Assembly: GCA_900770585.1 (NCBI GenBank)
Contig: CAAGKW010000288.1
Coordinates: 1 to 5,730 of the forward strand
Length of the DNA stretch: 5,730 nt
Direction of reading: 5' to 3'
Source of the DNA: an uncultured Alistipes sp.
Lineage (GTDB): Bacteria; Bacteroidota; Bacteroidia; Bacteroidales; Rikenellaceae
A program made the position numbers and the translations under genes. Shown in pieces: positions 1-5,730 of the stretch. The notes beneath the pieces are model-generated. The model saw only the letters and a list, made by a program, of their open reading frames with translations, searched no databases and was not told where the DNA came from. Each line of letters opens with the position of its first letter. Positions within the stretch are counted from its first letter, which is position 1.

Positions 1-19
1 CACGACGCTCTTCCGATCT
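1..19 (+). other. Illumina TruSeq adapter remnant (sequencing artefact)
   Basis: The first 19 bases match the 3' end of the Illumina TruSeq universal adapter / read 1 primer, ending in the characteristic CTCTTCCGATCT. The genome sequence proper starts at base 20. The match sits exactly at the window edge, as expected for untrimmed adapter carried into an assembly or a contig end. The last adapter base (T, 19) joins the genomic AG at 20-21 to form a false TAG stop in the frame of the first gene. Confidence 0.96.
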
Positions 20-21
20 AG

Positions 22-1188
22 AAAATACTCGGTGTGGTGATCGCGGTTGCGGCGGCGGTGATCGGTACTTGCTGCGGCGAGAAGAATCCCGTAGAGCCCG
101 ACTCAAACTGCAAAGCGAAATTCTCGGTCGGTGAGAATGTCGAGTGGAACACCGCGAGTCAGTTCGTTGTGATCACGGCTCCCGCAACCCAAAAGTGGAC
201 GGCGCGTGTCGAGGACGATTGGGCGTGGTTCGACTACGAGGATTATCACTACTACACTCAGGGTCAGGGTAATGGCTCGGTGGCGTTGTATATCGCCTCG
301 AATGGTGCGTCGAGCAAGCGAACTACGACCGTTGAGGTGGAGTTCGAGGGTACGACGACCGTAACGCTGACGCTGACGCAGGGTGCATTTGTGCAGGAGG
401 AGGCTCCCGAGATCGATTACGAGCAGACCTCGTGGGCCGAGATGCCGCTGGTGAAGGAGAACGATGGCAATCTGTATGTTACGCATATGACCAAAGCCAA
501 TGGCAAGACTATGCGCAACTACTCGATGTGCTACGATCCCGATGTGAAGGCTGCGCTGTGGATCGCCTATCCGTTGCACGAGTGCTACACGCGCAAGGCG
601 GTCGATCGCACCGATGCGTGGAGCTACGATCCGCTGATACCCGCTCAGTACCAAGTCAATATGGAAAAGGGTATGAGCAACGGCTACGATCGTGGTCATC
701 AGGTGGCGTCGGCAGACCGTTTGGCATCGTACGATATGAACTCGCAGACCTTCTACTACACCAATATGACGGCTCAGGTGGGTGCAGGTATGAATCAGGA
801 TATCTGGAACAATCTGGAAAACAAGATTCGTAACGAGTACACCTGCCGCGACACGTTGTACGTTGTAACGGGTTGTGTGATGACCACCGAGGAGGATACT
901 CAGGTGCAGTGGGTCAATAATCGCAATGGTGGCAAGGTGGCTGTTCCGAAGGCATACTTCAAGGTGCTGCTGCGTACCAAGTCGGGCAATACGGGCAAAG
1001 CGGTCGACAATTCGAACGCAACGACCATTGGCTTCTGGTACGAGAACCGCAGGTATAGCTACTCGACTCCGCGTGTGAGCGATGTGAAGAGTGTCGATGA
1101 GATCGAGCGACTGACGGGCTTTACCTTCTTCCCGCAGATCTCGGACCAGATCAAGGAGCAGAAGGATCTCGCTCGCTGGGGATTCTAA
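22..1188 (+). CDS. BACON-domain DNA/RNA non-specific endonuclease (NUC1 family), probable lipoprotein, 5' end lost
   Basis: This is a secreted sugar-non-specific nuclease of the Serratia nuclease/NucA (Endonuclease_NS) family, expected to cut DNA and RNA with a divalent metal. Numbering is from the internal GTG at 34. A hydrophobic segment (residues 1-12) ends in Cys13-Cys14, which suggests a lipoprotein signal with a loose lipobox (IGTC). Residues ~28-118 look like a BACON domain: a W-T-A strand, a GNGSVALYIASN segment, and the closing TLTLTQ strand. The nuclease domain spans ~145-370. It holds the DRGH motif (D219-H222, general base His222), then YYTNMTAQ (241-248) and NQDIWNNLE (254-262). 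Asn254 and Glu262 have the same 8-residue spacing as Asn119 and Glu127 of Serratia nuclease. The frame is open back to base 22, encoding K-I-L-G before the GTG. The native start is therefore probably ATG-AAG-AAA..., just lost under the adapter, and GTG 34 is unlikely to be real. It lies 15 nt before the EEP gene, in a probable operon. The family call is firm; the BACON call is good; the lipidation site is less sure. Confidence 0.93.
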   Translation, partial: KILGVVIAVAAAVIGTCCGEKNPVEPDSNCKAKFSVGENVEWNTASQFVVITAPATQKWTARVEDDWAWFDYEDYHYYTQGQGNGSVALYIASNGASSKRTTTVEVEFEGTTTVTLTLTQGAFVQEEAPEIDYEQTSWAEMPLVKENDGNLYVTHMTKANGKTMRNYSMCYDPDVKAALWIAYPLHECYTRKAVDRTDAWSYDPLIPAQYQVNMEKGMSNGYDRGHQVASADRLASYDMNSQTFYYTNMTAQVGAGMNQDIWNNLENKIRNEYTCRDTLYVVTGCVMTTEEDTQVQWVNNRNGGKVAVPKAYFKVLLRTKSGNTGKAVDNSNATTIGFWYENRRYSYSTPRVSDVKSVDEIERLTGFTFFPQISDQIKEQKDLARWGF

Positions 1189-1203
1189 ACAACTGAATTG
1201 AAT
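1189..1203 (+). promoter_or_regulatory. Leader between nuclease genes; decides ATG 1204 over TTG 1198
   Basis: This gap is A/T-rich and contains no GGAGG-like Shine-Dalgarno sequence, as is usual for Bacteroidota, where A-rich leaders replace it. An in-frame TTG at 1198 would add only Met-Asn in front of an ATG at 1204. The ATG is followed at once by Lys-Lys, the normal opening of a signal peptide, so ATG 1204 is the better start. No hairpin or promoter-like element is seen, which supports co-transcription with the gene upstream. Confidence 0.5.
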
Positions 1204-2250
1204 ATGAAGAAACATAATTTAATACTAACCATCGGATTGCTTTTGTTGCTGCTGGTCGGTTTCGATGCAGCGGCACAGAAACGCCACACGGTGATGTTCT
1301 ACAATGTTGAGAATCTGTTCGACACGTTGAACGATCCCGACATCAACGATGAGGAGTTTCTGCCGTCGGCTGCCAAGGCGTGGAATACGTCGAAGTATCT
1401 GCGCAAGTTGCAGAATATCGAGCAGGTGCTGATGGGCGTTGCGGCTTCAAACCGCGATTTCCCGGCGGTCATTGGTCTGTCGGAGATCGAGAACCGCAAT
1501 GTGTTGGAGGATATCATCGTGCAGGGCAAACTGATCAACGGCAACTATCGCATTTGCCACCACGATTCTCCCGACCGTCGCGGTGTCGATGTGGCGTTCC
1601 TGTATCGTCCCGACCGCTTCGAATTCGAGGGTCAGTCGGCTCTGCCCGTGAGAATGGAGGAGTTCCCCGCTATGCGCACACGTGATGTGGTGCTGATGTG
1701 GGGTAAGATCGAGGGTGAGCAGTTCTGCTTTATGGTTGCGCACTGGCCGTCGCGTAGTGGAGGTCAGGCAGCGTCGGATCCCAAGCGCCGTGCGGCAGCG
1801 AAGGTTATGCGCGATGCAGCCGACTCGATCCACCGCGTCAATCCCGACTGTAAGGTGGTGATGATGGGCGACTTCAACGACGATCCGTTCGATCCGAGTA
1901 TGGCCGAGGTGCTCAATGCCAAGCAAAAGACCAAGGAGTTGAAGGAGGGTGATCTGTTCAATCCCTTCTGGTCGATGCTCAAAGCGGGCTACGGCACGTT
2001 GGCCTATCAGGACGCGTGGAACATCTTTGACAATATCGTGGTAAGCGAGAATCTGGTCAATGCCAAGGGTGGCAAGTTGCGCTTGCAGAAGGGCACCGAT
2101 CCCAAGTTCTACGGCAATATCTACCGAGCCTCGTTCCTGTTCCAGCAATCGGGACAGTATAAGGGCTATCCTCTGCGTACGTTTGTGGGTAACGATTTTC
2201 AAGGTGGTTATAGCGACCACCTGCCCGTGTACATATTTATAGGCAAATAA
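1204..2250 (+). CDS. Exported endonuclease/exonuclease/phosphatase (EEP) family protein
   Basis: A 348-residue exported metal-dependent phosphoesterase of the EEP superfamily (DNase I/ExoIII fold). Family members cleave nucleic acids, nucleotides or phospho-lipids, so the substrate is not fixed by the fold. Residues 1-25 are a classical signal peptide: Lys-Lys, a Leu-rich core, and an AAAQ end. There is no lipobox Cys, which points to the periplasm or secretion. The catalytic set appears complete: YNVEN (33-37, Asn34), SEIEN (93-97, metal ligand Glu94), RGVDVAFLYR (126-135), HWPSR (180-184, His180), GDFND (222-226, Asp223 and Asn225), FDNIVVS (275-281) and the terminal SDHLP (337-341, Asp338-His339). 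The protein is of usual single-domain length and undamaged. ATG 1204 is chosen over TTG 1198. The gene lies 15 nt after a NUC1-type nuclease and 12 nt before a TonB-dependent receptor gene. That context favours a role in breaking down nucleic acid or releasing phosphate, but this is inference. Confidence 0.92.
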   Translation: MKKHNLILTIGLLLLLLVGFDAAAQKRHTVMFYNVENLFDTLNDPDINDEEFLPSAAKAWNTSKYLRKLQNIEQVLMGVAASNRDFPAVIGLSEIENRNVLEDIIVQGKLINGNYRICHHDSPDRRGVDVAFLYRPDRFEFEGQSALPVRMEEFPAMRTRDVVLMWGKIEGEQFCFMVAHWPSRSGGQAASDPKRRAAAKVMRDAADSIHRVNPDCKVVMMGDFNDDPFDPSMAEVLNAKQKTKELKEGDLFNPFWSMLKAGYGTLAYQDAWNIFDNIVVSENLVNAKGGKLRLQKGTDPKFYGNIYRASFLFQQSGQYKGYPLRTFVGNDFQGGYSDHLPVYIFIGK

Positions 2251-2262
2251 AACTAAAACGAT

Positions 2263-5049
2263 ATGAAAATCAAAAATCTCTTAATTCTACTCTTTACCCT
2301 TATCACTGTTGGTGCTGCGGCACAGGACGGTGGTGTGAAGGGTCGTGCCGTTCAGCGCGTGGGTCGAACAGCCATTGATCAGGTGAAGGTTACGATCGCA
2401 CCGACCGACAAGGTGGTTTATACCGATGCGCAGGGTGAGTTCTCGATTGAGGGTTTGGCGGAAGGTGACTACCGACTGACTTTCGAGGCTCCCGATTATG
2501 AGACGGTTACGCTGATGGTTAAGGTTGGCAAGGCGGTTAAGGATATCAATCTTGTGCCGATGTCGAATGCAGTTATGGCAATCGGTGTGGGTGATGATTA
2601 CTTTGCCGAGTTCGATACCGAAACCGCAAATGACGCACAGGTGATGCCCTCGTCGTTGTCGGCATCGAAGGACGTCTTCAATAACATCGCAGGCTATCAG
2701 TTTGGTCAGATGCGTTTCCGTCCGCGTGGTTACGACTCGGAGATGGAGGGCACCTATCTGAATGGTGTCTATTTCAACGACGCATTGACGGGCTATGGTC
2801 CGTGGTCGTTGTGGTCGGGTCTGAACGAGGCCACTCGCAACCAGGAGGTATCGTCAGCGCTGGGTGTTTCGGATTATGGTGTAGGTGGTATCGGTGGTGT
2901 GACCAATATCAATGCTCGTGCGTCGCAGATGCGTAAGGGCTTCCGCGCGAGTGTGGTCAATGCCAACAACAACTACCGTTTCCGTGTGATGGTAAGCTAT
3001 GCGTCGGGTATGCTCGACAATGGCTGGGCCTACGCTCTCTCGTTCTCGACCCGTCAGGGCGGTAACGATTGGATCAATGGTACCTACTACAACGCTTACG
3101 GTTACTTCGCATCGGTCGAGAAACGACTGAATCGTTGCCACCGTTTTGCGCTGACCGTGTTGGGTGCACCGACCCAGCGTGGCGTGCAGAACGCCTCGAC
3201 TCAGGAGGTCTACGATATGGTGGGCAGCAACTACTATAACTCGAATTGGGGTTATCAGGTCGACAAGAAGCGCAATGCCCGTATCCGTAACTTCCACGAG
3301 CCGATCGCAATGCTCAACTACTACTTTACGCCCTCGACCACCTCGACTTTGATGGCGACGGTGTCGTATCGTTTTGGTCGCAACGGTTACTCGGCTCTTG
3401 ATTGGTACGATGGTGCCGATCCTCGTCCCGACTACTATCGCTATCTGCCCAGCTACTTCGAGCGTCAGGGCGATTACGAGAAGGCCGATATCGTTCGTTG
3501 GGCGTGGGGCTCGGATTGGGGTACCCGCCAGATCGATTGGGATCGCCTCTATAATAATAACTATGGTAACGTGACCGAGGATTCGAAGATTGAGGGTCTG
3601 AATGGTCTGCGCCGCTCGAACTATGTGATCGAGGAGCGTCACACCGACCAGCGTGATGCCAACTTCAAGGTGCAGTGGATGAAGACGCTGCGTGGTGGTC
3701 ATCGTCTGAATATGGGTCTTGATGCGCGCTACAATCGCACCGAGTACTATAAGAAGATGAAGGATCTGCTGGGTGGCGACTATTGGATTGACGTCGATAA
3801 GTATGCTGAGCGCGATTTCGTAGGCGAGCGCGTGATGCAGAACAACTTGGATTACTACGAGGCTAATGGCCACGCTCCGATCGTCAAGGAGGGTGATAAG
3901 TATGGCTACGACTACTATGCACACGTTCGCGACGCTAAGGCGTGGGCGATGTGGAACTACAACACGGCTCACTTGGAGGGTTTCGTGGCAGGTGAGGTAG
4001 GTTACGTAAGCCAGTGGCGCGAGGGTATCTACCGCAAGGGTAGCTTCGAGAACAACTCGCAGGGTGCCAGCCAGAAGCTCAACTTCTTGGAGTATAAGGC
4101 TAAGGGTTCGTTGTCGTACAAGATTTCGGGTGCCAACTCGCTGACCGCGTCGGTTGCCTATATGCAGCAGGCTCCTTCGTTCCAGGCGTCGTTCGTGTCG
4201 CCCCGTACGCGCAATAGCGTGACTCCCGACCTTACCACCGAGAAGGTGTTCAGTGCCGATCTGACCTATGATCTGCACGTGGGCGGTTTCAAGGCTCGTG
4301 TTTCGGGTTACTACACTACGATCGAGGATCGCTCGAAGGTGATCAGCTTCTATGACGATTTGCAGTCGACCTTTACCAACTTTGCGATGAGCAATATCGA
4401 CAGCCGTTATGCGGGTGTTGAGGTTGGTTTCTCGATTCCTTTGTTCAAGTTCCTGAACCTGAATGGTGCAGTAAGCTATGGTGACTACCGCTACACCTCG
4501 AATCCGTTGATCACGCAGACGGCTGACAACTCGGCCGAGATCGTGCTGTCGGGTGAGAAGGTATATTGGAAGGGCTACCACGTCGAGAGCACGCCGCAGA
4601 CCGCCGCCAACTTAGGTCTGGCTCTGCGCACCTCGAACAATATCTACGCAGGTATCGACTTCAACTACTACAACGCGCTCTATCTGTCGATGAACCCGTT
4701 GTATCGTACCGACAAGGCACTGACGGGTCGTATCTTCTCGTCGAACACCGACGCTGAGAACTTGGCGGCAGTCAAGGAGATGACCCACCAGGAGCGTTTT
4801 GACAATGCGTTTGTGCTCAATGCCAACATCGGCAAGAATTGGTACATCGTCAATCGCAAGTACAACTTGGGCGTGAGCTTGCAGGTGAACAACCTGTTGA
4901 ACAACCGCTCGATCCGTACGGGTGGTTACGAGCAGATGCGTCTGCGCGAGGACGAGAGTGGTACGACGGTCAAGTACGACCGCTTCGACTCGAAGTATTT
5001 CTACCTGATGGGTACGACCTACTATCTGAATGTCTATTTCCGTTTCTAA
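2263..5049 (+). CDS. TonB-dependent outer-membrane receptor with carboxypeptidase-regulatory-like domain
   Basis: A 928-residue outer-membrane receptor predicted to import a bulky substrate with energy from TonB-ExbBD. A signal peptide covers residues 1-20, ending GAAA before Gln21. Residues ~24-98 form a CarboxypepD_reg-like Ig-type domain (VKGRAV, YTDAQGEFSIEGLAEGDYRL). A plug domain follows at ~130-217, with SASKDVFNN, the FRPRGYDS motif (152-159), YLNGVYFND and the Gly-rich YGVGGIGGVTNI. The rest (~225-928) is an aromatic-rich, Asn/Tyr-rich beta-barrel. It carries a typical late-barrel VNNLLNNRSIRTGGY segment (875-889) and ends YLNVYFRF, with the terminal Phe expected for BAM insertion. 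It is not a classic SusC: no SusC-type DEVVVTG TonB box is seen, and an acidic linker (109-124) lies before the plug. No susD gene follows; a DUF5689-type lipoprotein gene starts 13 nt after the stop instead. The upstream EEP gene is 12 nt away. The receptor class is certain; the cargo is unknown, with nucleic-acid fragments or phosphate-containing products inferred from the neighbours. Confidence 0.95.
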   Translation: MKIKNLLILLFTLITVGAAAQDGGVKGRAVQRVGRTAIDQVKVTIAPTDKVVYTDAQGEFSIEGLAEGDYRLTFEAPDYETVTLMVKVGKAVKDINLVPMSNAVMAIGVGDDYFAEFDTETANDAQVMPSSLSASKDVFNNIAGYQFGQMRFRPRGYDSEMEGTYLNGVYFNDALTGYGPWSLWSGLNEATRNQEVSSALGVSDYGVGGIGGVTNINARASQMRKGFRASVVNANNNYRFRVMVSYASGMLDNGWAYALSFSTRQGGNDWINGTYYNAYGYFASVEKRLNRCHRFALTVLGAPTQRGVQNASTQEVYDMVGSNYYNSNWGYQVDKKRNARIRNFHEPIAMLNYYFTPSTTSTLMATVSYRFGRNGYSALDWYDGADPRPDYYRYLPSYFERQGDYEKADIVRWAWGSDWGTRQIDWDRLYNNNYGNVTEDSKIEGLNGLRRSNYVIEERHTDQRDANFKVQWMKTLRGGHRLNMGLDARYNRTEYYKKMKDLLGGDYWIDVDKYAERDFVGERVMQNNLDYYEANGHAPIVKEGDKYGYDYYAHVRDAKAWAMWNYNTAHLEGFVAGEVGYVSQWREGIYRKGSFENNSQGASQKLNFLEYKAKGSLSYKISGANSLTASVAYMQQAPSFQASFVSPRTRNSVTPDLTTEKVFSADLTYDLHVGGFKARVSGYYTTIEDRSKVISFYDDLQSTFTNFAMSNIDSRYAGVEVGFSIPLFKFLNLNGAVSYGDYRYTSNPLITQTADNSAEIVLSGEKVYWKGYHVESTPQTAANLGLALRTSNNIYAGIDFNYYNALYLSMNPLYRTDKALTGRIFSSNTDAENLAAVKEMTHQERFDNAFVLNANIGKNWYIVNRKYNLGVSLQVNNLLNNRSIRTGGYEQMRLREDESGTTVKYDRFDSKYFYLMGTTYYLNVYFRF

Positions 5050-5062
5050 TCGACTAAAAAGA
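5050..5062 (+). promoter_or_regulatory. A-rich leader of the DUF5689 lipoprotein gene
   Basis: This short gap contains CTAAAAAGA directly before ATG 5063 and has no true Shine-Dalgarno core. A second in-frame ATG at 5072 would also leave a good signal peptide (MSAKKYILA), so the start is either 5063 or 5072. ATG 5063 is preferred because the A-run sits immediately upstream of it. No terminator hairpin separates this gene from the receptor gene. Confidence 0.4.
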
Positions 5063-5730
5063 ATGAAAACTATGAGTGCAAAAAAGTATATACTTGCGAT
5101 TGCAGCCGCGCTGATGCTTGTAGGCTGCTACGAGGATTTCGACACTCCGGCAGTCGATCCGACGGTTACGCTCACTCCGACTCACACCATTGCCGAGTTC
5201 AAGGCGATGTTCAACGAGCGCGGTGGTGCGTTCGATATTACCGATGATATCATCATTTCGGGCAAGGTGACCACCAGCGACGAGACGGGTAACTTCTATA
5301 AGAATATGTATATCCAGGACGCGACGGGTGGTATCGAGTTGCGTATCGGCAAGTCGGGTCTTTACAACGACTATAAACTCGGTCAGACGCTCTACGTCAA
5401 GGCTAACGGTCTGCGTATGGGTAGCTATGGCGGTATGGTCAATCTGGGTGGTACAATCCCCGAAAACTACGACTATGAGACCTCGTACATCGAGCCTCAG
5501 GCCGTAATCGACCTTGTGATCAAGAAGGGCGAGAAGGGTGAGCGCGTTCAGCCTTTGGACCTGAGCAATGGTCAGATTCCCGTGAGCAGCTACGGTAAGT
5601 GGGTGCGTTTCGAGAATGCCGTATTCGAGAAGTGTACTTTCTACGATCGTGATGGCACGATGGGTGGTGGCGACATCGCTATCGACACGTGGGCAAACAA
5701 GGACTACAAGGGCGAGTCGTCGGTCGGCAA
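5063..5730 (+). CDS. DUF5689-type surface lipoprotein, 3' end cut by the window
   Basis: The reading frame is open from ATG 5063 to the window end (222 whole codons plus 2 bases), so the C-terminus is missing. Residues 1-22 are a lipoprotein signal: Lys7-Lys8, a hydrophobic core, and lipobox LVGC with Cys22. The residues after the Cys (YEDFD) are acidic, resembling the lipoprotein export signal that sends Bacteroidota lipoproteins to the cell surface. Residues ~40-215 fit DUF5689: HTIAEFKAMF (41-50), IIISGKVTTSDETGNFYK (63-80), YIQDATGGIELRI (83-95), and LGQTLYVKANGLRMGSYGG (106-124). The ISGKVTTSD...GNFYKNMYIQD pattern looks like an OB-fold-type beta-barrel, which is a family-level inference. 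The gene follows the TonB receptor by 13 nt, the place a SusD partner normally occupies, so a capture role at the receptor is plausible. The biochemical function of DUF5689 is unknown to me, and further domains may lie beyond the window. Confidence 0.88.
   Translation, partial: MKTMSAKKYILAIAAALMLVGCYEDFDTPAVDPTVTLTPTHTIAEFKAMFNERGGAFDITDDIIISGKVTTSDETGNFYKNMYIQDATGGIELRIGKSGLYNDYKLGQTLYVKANGLRMGSYGGMVNLGGTIPENYDYETSYIEPQAVIDLVIKKGEKGERVQPLDLSNGQIPVSSYGKWVRFENAVFEKCTFYDRDGTMGGGDIAIDTWANKDYKGESSVG

Noticed and set aside
432..833. A 133-codon + strand frame overlapping the nuclease gene
   Set aside because: It is an out-of-frame shadow of the nuclease domain, with no signal, domain or start context of its own.
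103..1215. A 370-codon open frame on the - strand across the NUC1 gene
   Set aside because: It is antisense to a gene with intact catalytic motifs and shows no domain of its own. The cause is the same codon-bias effect; the 257-codon - frame at 1447-2220 over the EEP gene is rejected likewise.
2854..4581. A 575-codon open frame on the - strand inside the TonB receptor gene
   Set aside because: It lies wholly inside a clear receptor gene, and its translation is a low-complexity Ile/Val/Arg/His/Leu mix with no recognisable domain. Such antisense frames stay open because TTA, CTA and TCA are rare on the sense strand of this codon-biased genome.
2263..5049. Classic SusC assignment for the TonB receptor
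   Set aside because: The characteristic SusC TonB box/plug signature and a following SusD gene are absent, so a general TonB-dependent receptor call is safer.
5050..5062. Possible terminator or promoter between the receptor and the lipoprotein gene
   Set aside because: The gap is too short for a full hairpin plus tract, and no Bacteroidota-type -33 TTTG / -7 TAnnTTTG pair is visible. Read-through in one operon is the simpler reading.
5084..5095. Perfect 12-bp palindrome AAGTATATACTT near the start of the DUF5689 gene
   Set aside because: It lies in signal-peptide codons in an A/T-rich stretch where short palindromes arise by chance. It has no loop or U-tract for a terminator, and no second copy was seen at the other starts.

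Overview
The window looks like the left end of a metagenome or draft-genome contig from a gut-type Bacteroidales bacterium. The genus cannot be fixed by eye; a Rikenellaceae/Alistipes-like member is possible because the genes are moderately GC-rich and use TCG heavily for Ser. Support for Bacteroidota comes from a BACON domain, a DUF5689-type lipoprotein, a TonB-dependent receptor with an N-terminal carboxypeptidase-regulatory-like domain, and start regions that are A-rich and lack a Shine-Dalgarno sequence.

Bases 1-19 are not biological. They match the 3' end of the Illumina TruSeq universal adapter. Genomic sequence begins at about base 20, already inside or just after the start codon of the first gene. 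The adapter junction creates a false in-frame TAG at 19-21, so automated callers will start this gene at an internal GTG (34).

Four genes follow on the + strand, packed head to tail with 12-15 nt gaps and no visible terminator or promoter between them. (1) 22-1188: a probable lipoprotein with a BACON domain fused to a DNA/RNA non-specific endonuclease (NUC1/Endonuclease_NS) with an intact DRGH active site. (2) 1204-2250: a signal-peptide-bearing endonuclease/exonuclease/phosphatase (EEP) family protein with a complete catalytic set. (3) 2263-5049: a 928-residue TonB-dependent outer-membrane receptor with CarboxypepD_reg-like, plug and beta-barrel regions. (4) 5063 to the window end: the N-terminal 222 residues of a DUF5689-type lipoprotein with an acidic stretch after the lipidated Cys, consistent with surface display. 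The window cuts this gene.

Taken together, the cluster reads as an operon that could degrade extracellular nucleic acid and import the products. The NUC1 lipoprotein would cut DNA/RNA, the TonB receptor would bring fragments across the outer membrane, the DUF5689 lipoprotein would act as a surface capture partner in place of SusD, and the periplasmic EEP enzyme would process fragments further. The enzyme families and envelope signals are seen in the sequence; the joint function and the substrate are inference. No RNA genes, mobile elements, CRISPR arrays or substantial repeats were seen, and no gene-free stretch exceeds 20 nt.
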